Source: Liolophura sinensis (Eukaryota > Mollusca > Polyplacophora > Chitonida > Chitonidae). From it: 64,000 nt of DNA. The notes under the pieces were generated by a model that did no database searches, was not told the origin of the DNA, and saw nothing but the letters and a program-made list of their open reading frames with translations. The translations under genes were made by a program, and so were the position numbers. Each line of letters begins with the position of its first letter. Position 1 is the stretch's first letter. Location of the stretch: positions 15,363,504 through 15,427,503 of the forward strand of contig NC_088298.1 in assembly GCF_032854445.1 (NCBI RefSeq), written 5' to 3'. Positions 36,801 to 48,800 of this stretch are shown here, piece by piece.

Positions 36801-39800
36801 GATACCGTCAGTATGGCTCATAAAGCCCACCAAAACATTCAAATATTTAAATGCCTTTCAACACTCTTAACTAAAATTTGAAAAAAAAAAAAAATGAAGG
36901 TATTGTTAGGCATAGTTTTCAGTTGTCTGTATGATGAACCTTACTTCATGTTTTAGCTTTCTTTTACATTAAGCAGTGGACAGAAGCATTAAGTATTTCT
37001 CCATACCAAGGCTATAAATGAAAAGTCTTCCTTTGATCATTCTAACACTGCCCAGTTATTTAAGTGGACATGATATAACTACATGTGTAGGATTTAACAC
37101 CTCAGCTCACTTTGCGGCCATTAAACACTCTCTGATATTCCAGGGAAAATTCAGGTTTAATGTAGAAATATGGGCAGAAATTTTGGGAATATCTTGAATC
37201 TGTGTCTGTAAGGAATAAAATTGCATATGTAAATATAAGAATTTTGTTGTTTTCTACATTCTTCTCTCATTACCAAGGCCATAGCAAGTTAAATTTTTGT
37301 TTTACAGGCAAAATGAATTTGTGGATGGTATAAAAATAAAAATAAATTTGAAAAATGATCTGATGTGAACTATCAATTGATGGGAAAGCCAAGATAACCA
37401 GAAAGCTTTATTACACCAGCTTTATTAATTGCTGTTTTATGGGGTTGGGGGGGGGGAGGGAGTGCATAGGAACTTAAACTTGAAAATTATCTAGTTTGTA
37501 GAAGATGTAAAGTTTTTCGTGTTGAACATATTTACATGATCGGAAAGCCTTGAAAAAGAGGAAATCCTAAAAAAAACAATAAAAATATAACTGTGAATGA
37601 TTGGTTTTATTTTCATTCGATTTTTGGATTTTTTTTTTACTGTCAGCTTTCTGGTAAAGTACAAGATAAAGTGGTTGTTACTTAATGGCAAATTTGGGAT
37701 AGAGTTGGTGGGATCATACTTTTGTGTAAGTTGACTATAAAATACAAGTGTTTCTGCTTTGGCAAACCTCAGCAATAAGCTGAATAAAAAGTATAGAGGG
37801 AACACAGTATTTTTTCTCTTCCACGGCCACAAGTGGGAAGGTCTGTCAGCAACCTGTAGATGGTCATGGGTTTCCCCTGGGCTCTGCCTGGTTTCCTCCC
37901 ACCATGATGCTGGCCGCCGTCGTATAAGTGAAATATTCTTGAGTACGGCGTAAAATACCAATCGAATAAATAAATAAATAAATTTTCTCTTCCACTGGTA
38001 ATGCCATTTCCTGTTGCAGGTAGCGTGCATGAACAGCGAGATGAAATCCCCACAACAGACGTCGCAGAGATGGAAATTGAAGAAGTGTACATCAAAAAAC
38101 AGGAAGAACGAGAAGAGTATGCAGAATCTTTCAGGAAACGAACGGAGAAGAAAGACAGATGGAAACGGTCTGAAGTGGAATACACAGAAGAAATGTCATC
38201 CTCCAGTTTCCAGGGTACTGTCCAGTTTGAATCTAGTCAAAGTGAATCCATGACACTGGACCACAGGTCATGGCAGATGGAAAGTGAAAGTGAAAGTGAA
38301 ACTGTTGCCAAAACTGAAAGTGATAGTGGGTTTGTGTTTGAAGGACAGTCAATGGTTATTGAAAGCCAAGTTTTCGGAAAGAGTCAGGAACTGCTTGCAG
38401 AACTTGACAGTGATCCTTCACTAAAAACAAAGCCGATTTTCGTGGACAATCGAAAAAGACCAAGCGATGAAATGGAAGCAGAGGATGTGATTGAATTGGT
38501 TGTTCAAGAGGACACTCAAGGACAGTCGGATGAATTTGGGGAATCCATGGAGTCTGAGATAACATCACAAGAAAAAGAGGTTGCATTGTTTATAGATGAA
38601 AGCAGCTTTGAAAAGACTGAAAAAAGTGACAATGAATCTCTTGTTGTTTCTTCTGGGGAAACTCTGGAAACTGTTTCAAAATCCAGTTTCACAGAGCAGT
38701 CAAGGGAGATAACTATGGACTCAAACATTAGTGAGGTCAAACATGGGGAAGAAAAATTCGGAGTGGAAGAGTCTGCTTCAGCTGAAATGTCAATTAAGAA
38801 GTCATCAGAAAAAGAATCGAAAGAAATGTTAAAACAAACTGGGAAAAAGGAAGAAAACTCAGCGGAGAAGAAATTAGTGGAAGAGTCTCTGATGTCAAAG
38901 ATGAAGACATTTAGGGAGCAAAGAGATGAAGAAACCGAAGAGCTTTTTATAAAGGAGGAAAGTGAAACCTTTGTTTCTAAAAAAGAGTCAGAGGTGGAAG
39001 AAAAGAAGGAAAAGAAATTGACAGAGGCTGAAAAAAGAGAGCTTAAAAGGAAAGAAGAGGTTGAATTGAGGAAGAAGAAGAGGGAAGAGGAAGAAGCAGC
39101 CATGGTGGAGCGGATGAAGAAATTCAGACAGCAGCGCGAGGAAGAAGAGCAAGTGGACATCTTCTCTGGTGTTGTTGAAGAAGTTGGCGAGAGTACCACT
39201 GTGGTCAGTGAAGAAACGTCCTCTGGGGGAGTTATAGAGACATCAGAGGGGAAGCAAGTTCAGATTGAAGAATTCTACAGCAAAGAGACAACTGTAGAAG
39301 GTGACATTGAATTGTCTAGAGAAAAACATAAAGTTTTTGAATTTGAGTCTAGTGTTTCAACACAGAACTTCGAAGAAGTGACGATGGAGGAGGAAAGCAA
39401 TGAGATGATCATTGAAGCTTCTGTTGATATGGATGGATTGGGCATGAGAAGAGGTGAAGAAGGGCTGAAGATTCAAGCTGATGTAGCTATTGAAGAAATA
39501 GCAGTACAGGAGGAAGAAGAAAGGCTTAACGAAAAGAACAGAAAGTTGTCAGAGTTACATGTTGATACAAGTGACATTAAAGCAGAAGTCGTGGAAAGTA
39601 GCAGGGACCAAACCAAAATTTCTGGAGAGGTTAGCACTGAGGAAATTTCCTATAAGTCAGAAGAGGCGGGCTCATTTTCGATAGAAACTGAGGTAGTTAT
39701 TTCTGAGGAAGTGGCATCAACTGCAGATTCCAGAAAATCGTGGCAAAAGGAAAGTAAATCAGAAGACGTAACAACAAAAAAAGAGGAAGAGGGAAAAAAA

Positions 39801-42800
39801 ACCAAACCTGAAACAGAGCTTGACATTTCTGTAAGCACTGAAGTAACAGAAAAAAGTATTCCTGAGAAAGACGGTTTCAAGATTTCAACTGAAGTTGAAA
39901 CTGAAGAGAAGCATTACAAGGAATCCAGCAGAGAAGAGACAACTGTTATTGTGGAAGAAAGAAAGGAATCTGTGCATGTGGATGGTGTGGCATTTGGTGA
40001 AAAGGCTGAACTAGAAGCCAAACGTGAAGATCTCAAAGAAGCAGATGAACTAGAAGGGAGGAAAGCAGAAGAGAAAACCACAAATTTGGAAATGTCTGAG
40101 AAGGCAAAAGTAGACGAAAGTCTCAGAAGTAAGGATCTCGAGAGGGGTGAAGTACTAGAGCAAAGCGAGGCCAAAGTGAGAGAGGGTGTTCTAAAAACAG
40201 ATGAAGGGACTACGTCCAAAATTGCAGAGGTAGAGGGAGTGCAGAAGACTGCAGAGAAAGATGTAGGTGGTGTTGCAGAAGCCGTTAAAGTGAGACCCAA
40301 GTTAACTGCTGAAGCCTCTGTAGGAGAAGATGAGACCCTGTTAGAGGCAGTTGTTGATGTGAAAGAAACTCAGACAGACAGAGGTGATGTCTCGAATGGT
40401 CTGAAGGAGAAGGAATCTGTCATTATGTCCAAAGGCGTTGAATCGCAAGCAGTTTTAGCAGATGAAGTGAAAGGAGCAGAAACTGTTAGTGTTGATGAGC
40501 TGAGCAAAGAAAGTTTGTCTTCTACACAGCAAGCAGACGAGTCTCTCACAGTTTCTAAGAGCGAAAGAGAAGAACTACTTTCCGAAGTTCTTTCAACGTC
40601 CATCCAGAGTGAAGATGTTTCAGTCATGAAGACAGAAACAAAACCAGAAGAAACTTTTGCAACCCAGAAAGATATCCCAGGGATTGCAGAGGGCATTAAG
40701 GTTGAGCAAGATGAATATAGAGCTGGTTTGCAAGAACAAAAAATGTCAACAGAGGAAGTAGTTGAAAATGGTGATGCTGCTTCTGCTGAGAAAACTGAAC
40801 AACTTGAAGCGGCTTCTGATCTTGGGAAAGCCACCAAGGATAAACCTGAGTATAGGGTTGATGCTGCCGATATGGCTTCAGAAGATGTTTCGACTTTAGC
40901 GGAAGAGGCCAAGGTAGAATGTGACATTTTGAAATCTGAGGAGGCTGAAAAAGTTTCAGCTTTGCAGACCCAGAAAAGTGAAGCTCTTGCATCTGCAGCA
41001 GAAGCCGAAAAAGAACTCCATGTAACTGAGGATCTGGGTGTGTCATTGAAAACAGAATCTGCTGACGTGGATGGAATTGCCGAGGGTGAAAAACACAGAG
41101 CTACTGCAGACAGTGGTGCAGAGTCAAAGGTAGCAGAGTCTGTAGTTGAAGCAGAGCTGAAAGAGGCAAGGGAATTTGGCCAAGATCAAGAAACTTTAGT
41201 TGAGAGTGAAACCGCTGCAAAGGACAAAGCAGCGAAAGATGCCGTTACGAGCCAAGTTGATGAGCAGGTACAGGATGTAGAAGAGCTAAAGAAGCTTGGA
41301 CCGTCTGAAACTGCAGAAAAAGCCATGGAGGTGACAGGGGAGGTAACTGTGGAGACAACCATTGGAGACCAGCCAGAATCCAAGGTGGATGTCCAAAGCT
41401 CTGTGGATTCTGTACAGTTCTCCAGTGAACTGGAGCAGAAGGCTTCTGTTGATATATCTGTAGTTAGTGAAACGTCTGTCAAGGAGAGTACAGCTGAGAT
41501 TTCCGTCACCACGGAAACGTCTACAACTGACGAGCCACTCAAAATGACCGCGGAAGTTGATGTTTCTTCAACCAAAGCCCCTGAAGAAGAGGTTGGAAAA
41601 CTGGACGTCCTAGCCGAAATTGAAACGGAGAGCAAATCGGCTGAAGAGGACACTAAGACGCTTACAGTTGATGTTGATGTGGAAGAAACTCCTGCAAAGC
41701 TTGAATTAAGCGCTTCTGTGGATATTGAGACTTCCCAGAAGCCAGATGAAGTCACTGTTTCAGCTGAGGTGGACATCAGTGAGCCACAGGAAGAGGTTAA
41801 GGTCACTTCTGAAGTCAGCATGGAGGAAACAGCTAAGGATATTGAAGAGGAGCCAAGTCAACCAACAACAACCCCGCCCGAAGTTGTAAATGGACCTGCA
41901 GAGATTTCCGTTGAAGTAGGCCAGACTATCAACATTGAAGTTACACTTACTGGTGAGTGTCATATACATGCTGAGTTCTTCTTTTGTCAGTCATCTAATT
42001 GTCCCTCAACTCGAATACAAATATGGATGTAGTGGAGAAACTGTTAATGAAAAAGTTTTACTGGAAATTAGTTTTAGTGGCTCACCACCACTTTTTTTTT
42101 AGTACATTGAGTCTACTATTCAATCTTTAAATACACTGTAGTATTTAATGTGTGACTTTAAGATGAAAAGCAGTACTGACATGAAATTGGAAATAGTTTA
42201 TATTTAATCGTTTGAATGGTGTTTTACACCGTAATGAAGAATATTTCATTGATACAATGACTGACGGTATTATGGTGGGATGACTTCGATGACGTGTTAG
42301 CGGCCCCGATAGCACAGTTGGTAGAGGGTCCGCTTCGAGAACGGTAGATCCAGGGCCAATCCTGGGTCGAGTCACACATAAAACCGTAAAAGAGGAAGTT
42401 GTAACTTCCTCGCTTGGCGTTCAGCATGAAGGGGATAGTGCAACAACTGGTTGACCTGTATCAGTGTAATGGCTCGAGCGGGGCGGCTTACTTGCCTTTG
42501 GTAAGTCGTCTCATTGAAGCGGCACTAGATAAAAGAGCGGTGGAAATCCGTCCTGCAACAAGGAAGCACATCACATGCAGCCTAAGGACTCCTTTGTCGT
42601 CATATGACTGAAAAATTGTTGAGCATGACGTTAAACCCCAAGCACTCACTCACTCACTCACATATGGCCTGGAGAGGAAAGCAGCACACTAAGCTTTATA
42701 TTAAATGTTTTTGATTTTAGTAAGTATCATAGATACTTATTTATTTTGTTTATTTGATTGGTGTCTTATGCTGTACTCAAGAATGTTTCATTTATAAGAC

Positions 42801-45800
42801 AGCAGCCAACATTACGGTGGGAAGAAACCCACCAGTATTATTGATAGGAGTTGCTGTAAGATAGAAATAATAAAGGACAAATTAAGTGAGATTTTCTGGA
42901 ATAAGTGGTCATGTTGTTGACATTACTGATGAAATAATTAACAGGTTTCCCAGCACCTACGGTTTCCTGGAAGAAGGGATTCAAGAATATTGAGGAAGGG
43001 AAGAACGTGAAAATGATCGCAAATGGAGATGTGTACACACTGCAGATCCTCAACACAGTTGTAGCAGACGCTGGAAAATACCGACTGACGGCCTCCAATT
43101 CTGAAGGTCGTACGACATTTGATGTCAAGGTCGATGTTGTTCTTCCAAAACAGAAAGACAAGAAAGAAGAAATAGAGTAAGCTTTTGCTTTCAATCTTTT
43201 TCATTTTTAGTCATTTATTTATTTAGTTTGGGTTTTACGCTGAATTTTTCTCCTCAACAGTTTGCTTTTGTGATAGCGGTCAGGTTTGAAGATGAAGAAA
43301 ATCTTGCTCATTGTTGATTATTTCAGCACGTGATCTCTTTGGTCACAGACGGGCTATGTGCACCTTGAATGGCTGAGCCAGAGAGACCCTGTCGTTGAAA
43401 AATTACCTTCCTTCGTAAAGCTCGTGGGGAGGTCAAAGGGGGCATACATGTTTTATACTAAACCTAGATCAGCCTCCGGTATTTTTTTTTTGTTTTTTTT
43501 TTAGCTAGGAAAACTACCGGTCCCAAATTATATTACATTCAGCAGTGTTCTTTAAAAGAAAAAACACCAGATCAAATGCACCCCACATGAAGCTTTTTCA
43601 CTGTGTAATGTTGCATAACTGAGATGTCATCGTTGTAAATATGCAAAATCATAGGCTTCGAGAAAAATCAAAAACATCACGATGTTATTACTTTTGAGCA
43701 ATCAGGCACGAGTTACCAAGTTACCGAGTTACCAAGTTATTAGGTTATCAAGTTACCGAGTTGCCAAGTTACCAAGTTACCAAACACATTTAGGTCTGTT
43801 TCCACCCTTCCTTCTGAATAACTCAGGATATGTCATTTGTCGTCTTTTCTTTTTAAAGTGAAACGTAGGGGCTGTTATCTTTTTGTCTGAAATGACCCAT
43901 AATCACTTTCAGAGCTACATCTCAGAGACCAGAGAAGACTGCTCCGGAGGTGACAGGGCCGGCGGAGATATCTGTAGAGATGGGGCAGACATTGTCTGTA
44001 GAGGTCACTGTCAAAGGTCAGTCAGTAATATTTATTTTTTGATTTATTTATTTATTTGATTGGTGTTTTATGCTGTACTCAAAAATATTTCACGTATACG
44101 ACGGCGGCCAGCATTATAGTGGGTGGAAAGCGGGCAGAGCTTTCAACCATCTGCAGGTTGCTGACATACCTTCCAAGGTACGGCCAGAGAGGAAGCCAGC
44201 ATGAGCTGGACTTGAACTCACCGCATTCGTGAGAGACTCCTGGGTCATTACGCTGCGCTAGCGCGTTAACCATGTGAGCCACGGAGGCCCCATTTGTTTT
44301 TTTTTTTTGAATATACGAATATAAATTTGAATGAATCTGCCCTCTATGTTTAGGCGCAAGTGGTATAATTTTGTGATGCTCTACGTGTGTCATATATAAA
44401 TCCGTGTACATGTGTATGTAATCTTCAGATTAACAAAAAAAAATTGAACTAACAACCATTCGTTGATGGAGATTTTAACATGGATGATGACTTTGTTGGG
44501 AACGACCCTTGCTTTAGTACATAATGTATACAGAGCAAATATTCCTAGTTTATTTTCATACTGGTACAATCCCATATGCCTTTTTTTTACTCTTATATGA
44601 AAATTTTTTGTTTTGTATTGTATGTACACTGATCAACACCTGATCTAGGACGATTTTGAACAACATGTGTAGTGTTTTAGCGCCACTACGCTACTAATGA
44701 ACAGATCTTTAGTATATCCAACATACTTGGTTTGTTTTGAGTGGAATTGCTCTTGAATGGTTTTATCGAGTTGTTTTATTGTTTTATTTTGTCTCAGTGG
44801 CCTCCGTGGCCTAGTGGTTAGTGTGCTCGCACAGCACAGTAGGCACACAGTCGCATATGTAATTCCTCTTACTCCACCAAAAATCCTGCAATATATTGCA
44901 AATTTAGACAATGAGAATAATTGCAGTACTGCAGAGGAATTTGAGTTTGATGTATAAAGAAAAACGGTCACGATTCTTTGACTAATTTTCTTATTACTTA
45001 TATGTAGGCAACCCTGCTCCCAGAGTGTCATGGTACAAAGATGACCAGCAAGTTGTACCAAACTATCGCAAGAAGACAACAGTGAACGGGGAAGTGTACA
45101 TCTTACAGATTCTTAACACAGTAGAGGCTGATGCTGGCTGTTACCGAGTAACGGCTGTCAATCAAAAAGGAGAGACATCGTGTGACATCAAGGTTACCGT
45201 GACGCTGCCGGCCCCTCCCCCAGATACCAGCACTGGTGGTGAAGATGTTGAGGCAAGGTATGACATAGTTTCAAAATTTTTATTCGATTACAACTGGAAA
45301 TATGGTAGTCATTGTGAAGGTCACTTTTAAAACTTAAAGCTTACTATATCAGACCATTCTGAAATGGAATGGATGGTACTGTCCCTGTGAAGAACATGGA
45401 ACGTCTGGTATAAAACATATATGACTGCGTGTATTGGTGTTTTACAATGTAAAACAGGGTGGCAGCCAGCATGATGGTGGAAGGAGACCGGGCAGAGCGC
45501 AGGGAAACCTTTGACCATCCGCAGGTTGCTGACAGGCCAGCACTTAAGGAGGCAGTGATCACATTTGGTGATGGGTTCCTTTAGTCTTTGTGCGGCACTA
45601 GCACACTTACCACTAGACCACGAAGCCCAGTAAACGGTAATGAATTGTGGGAACATTATCATGGTTTGTCTTCCTACATGTTTTGAACAACTTTCACCAC
45701 CCGTTCCATGAACATTAGACTAGTTGGGTCGTCATGAATTGTAGGTCAGTACTAATCTGATCAGGGTTCTGGCAGCATCGCTATCATTGCACCTGATTTT

Positions 45801-48800
45801 GCTTTGACCACAACAATGATTTATTTATTTATTTGATTGGTACTCAAGAATATTTCACATATACGACGGCGGCCAGCATTATGGTGGGAGGAAACCGGGC
45901 AAAGCCCACAACCACCCACAGCAGTGAAGTAGCAGACTTGATTCCAGCTTACAGTGGTCTTTTTTTTTTCTATTCATACATGTACACATGGTTCCAGACA
46001 TTTCATTGAAAAGTTCTTAAACAGTTAAGTAATTAACTGTTCTTATCTCTGTGCGTTTTAGCGTCACTCTGAAGGACAAAGAACCAGATGAAGTCACTAT
46101 ATCTGCTGAGGTCGAAGTCACAGAAAAGCTTAAAGATGCAGAAAAAACACCCATGGAGGTCACTTCCGAGGTCAGCGTGGAGGAAACCCCTGCTCCAAAG
46201 GAGATAACTGCTGATGTCAAGGTCGAAGAACCTCCCAAGGTCACAGAAGCTCCAGAGGATGTGTCAGTTGAAGCTGAAGTAAAAACTACAGCTGAAGTTC
46301 CTAAACATGAAATGGCAGAAAAAGTGGAAGATGTGTCTGCTAGTGTCTTGATAAAAGATGAACCAGGCGCAAAACAGCAGGAGGTGTCTGCTGAGGTGGA
46401 TGTTGGAGAGGACACCAGTGAGCCTGCACCAAGTTCACCAGAAGTCATAAATGGACCAGCGGAGATTTCCGTTGAAGTGGGTCAGACAGTTAACATTGAA
46501 GTAACACTTACAGGTGAGTTATTTTAGTGGAGATGTCTTCGAATTCAAGAGGAATTGTGTGGCACTGACCATGCATCTACCTTTTGTGTGTAAACTTGTT
46601 AAACAAGTTACCACTATTTCTACAGAACCAATACATCTGAAGTTGTTAAGTATGTATATTTATGTGATTTATTTTCAGGATTCCCTGCTCCCAAAGTTTC
46701 CTGGAAGAAAGGATTTAAGAACATTGAGGAAGGGAAAAATGTGAAAATGATTGCAAATGGAGATGTCTACACACTGCAGATCCTTAACACAGTTGTAGCA
46801 GACACTGGAAAATACCGACTGACGGCCTCCAATTCTGAAGGTCGTACGACATTTGATGTCAAGGTCGATGTTGTTCTTCCAAAACAGAAAGACAAGAAAG
46901 AAGAAATAGAGTAAGCTTTTCGTTTGTGGAGTATTGTGTAGAAAAACTAATGTGCTTAAATCAACTTTTGTACACAGCAGGTCATAAACAGCCCACTGCC
47001 ACCAACCAGGTTTGACAGTGGTCCTCAGTGGCTTGCCACTAGCTCACCCATATCACACCAAAAGCACACCTCTAACTGGCCACCTTCTGCCAGCCTTCAT
47101 CCTCTGTGGGTTTAGATTTGCTGCAGCCTGTGTGTATGATGACTACTGATCACAGCCTTCCATTCCATATGATTACTTTTCATGGCTTATATTGTACTTC
47201 TGTTATGGGTGTGTCAAATGGTAATCTACCGTTACTTTCTCTATATATTACTACATGTATATGTATATGCATAGTTTTGCATGTATTCAGATCAGACACA
47301 AATGTTGGGGTAAAATTAAAAGCAGTACCTGAGGTTAAAGACGAAAAAAAAAAAAATCTTGTTGTTCACCTATAATGTTTGCCTATCATTGAAATCTGTG
47401 GCGATGTTCACTGCATTCATTTTTCGTATTGCATGTCGGTATTATAATGTTCATATTGCAAATCCTCTCACCAATGCGGTCGCTGTGAGTTCAAGACCAG
47501 CTTATGCTGGCTTCCTCTCCGGCCGTACGTGGGAAGGTCTGTCAGCAACCTGCGGATGGTCGTGGGTTTCCACCCACCATAATGCTGGCCGCTGTCGTAT
47601 AAGTGAAATATTCTTGAGTACGGCGTAAAACACCAATCAAAAAAAAAAAAAAAAAAAAATCATATTGCAAATCGCCATTAACAATGACAAATTTTCTGTC
47701 TGTAAATTTGATTTAAAAAAGTTTACAAGAAATCTGATTTGTGTTGTTTTGAGAAAGTGGGTCCAGAGTTCCATGGTGTTTTTCTTTGACATTCTTTGAT
47801 TGCTAAAAGCACTTCTGTAGGAACAGTTTTACAATTATATTTGTTATTCTGTCTTGTCAGAGCTACACCTCAGAGACCAGAGAAGACTGCCCCAGAGGTC
47901 ACAGGGCCAGCGGAGATCTCAGTAGAGATGGGGCAGACATTGGCTGTAGAGGTTACAGTCAGAGGTCAGTCATGGTTTGAGAAAATTGTCTAGAGAACAT
48001 TATCTTGGCATCATTACATGTAACTGGATAGAATGCCTGTGGAGCATCAGCAAGATGGGAGGTTTGAGTGCACCTGACACACCCAGGTGTTAGGGTAGAT
48101 AAATAATGGTATGTTTTCCTGCATAAAAGACTGGCCCCCGATAGCACTGTTGGTAGGGGAGCGGTAGATCCTGGGTCAATCCTGGGTTGAGTCACACCTA
48201 AGACCTTAAAAGAGGAAGTTGTAACTTCCTCGCTCGGCGTTCAGCATGAAGGGGATAGTGCAACAACTGGTTGACCCGCATCAGTATAATGGCTCGGGCA
48301 GGGCGGCTTACTTGCCTTCGGTAAGGCGTCTCAGTGAAGCAGCACTAAGTAAAAGAGCGTTGGAAATCCATCCTGCAACAAGGAGGCACATCACTTACAC
48401 CCTAAGAACTCCTTTATCGTCATATGACTGAAAAATTGTTGAGTACGATGTTTGACCCCATGGTTCGTTTTACGTTTGCATACATCAGACTGCCATCTGG
48501 CTTAATATAGCCTTCACATTATCTGTTAAACATTATGTTGATTGATTTATTTATTAAACAATAACCCATCAGCAGATACATATACCTGGCAAATCTCATG
48601 ACCTAAAGCTGCATCCTGTATAGGACATTGTCTTGATAACAGCCTTGATAACTTTGTCTTGATAACACTGTATTGATAACATTGTCTTGATAGCATTCTT
48701 GATAACACTGTCTTGATAACATTGTCTTGACAACATATTGACCTTGTCTCTCACCTCAACAGCTGTTCATGGTCTTCATGGTGAAAAATTTATACCATTT

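Larger units (their letters stand above)
24821..38019 (+). other. Intron 1 (13.2 kb)
   Basis: No exon with coding character was found between Ig1 and the giant exon, and the two are phase-compatible (1/1). The intron contains SINEs of families A to D, two MITE-like copies, a 900-bp imperfect tandem duplication and an 18-bp minisatellite. Skipped or alternative exons cannot be excluded; 34831-35052 is a GC-richer patch with a short frame of unknown meaning. Confidence 0.65.

Noticed and set aside
38516-41821. Several 70-230 codon antisense frames, Ser/Thr/Phe-rich
   Set aside because: Shadows of the Glu/Lys-rich giant exon; complementing GAA/GAG/AAG codons gives TTC/CTC/CTT without stops.
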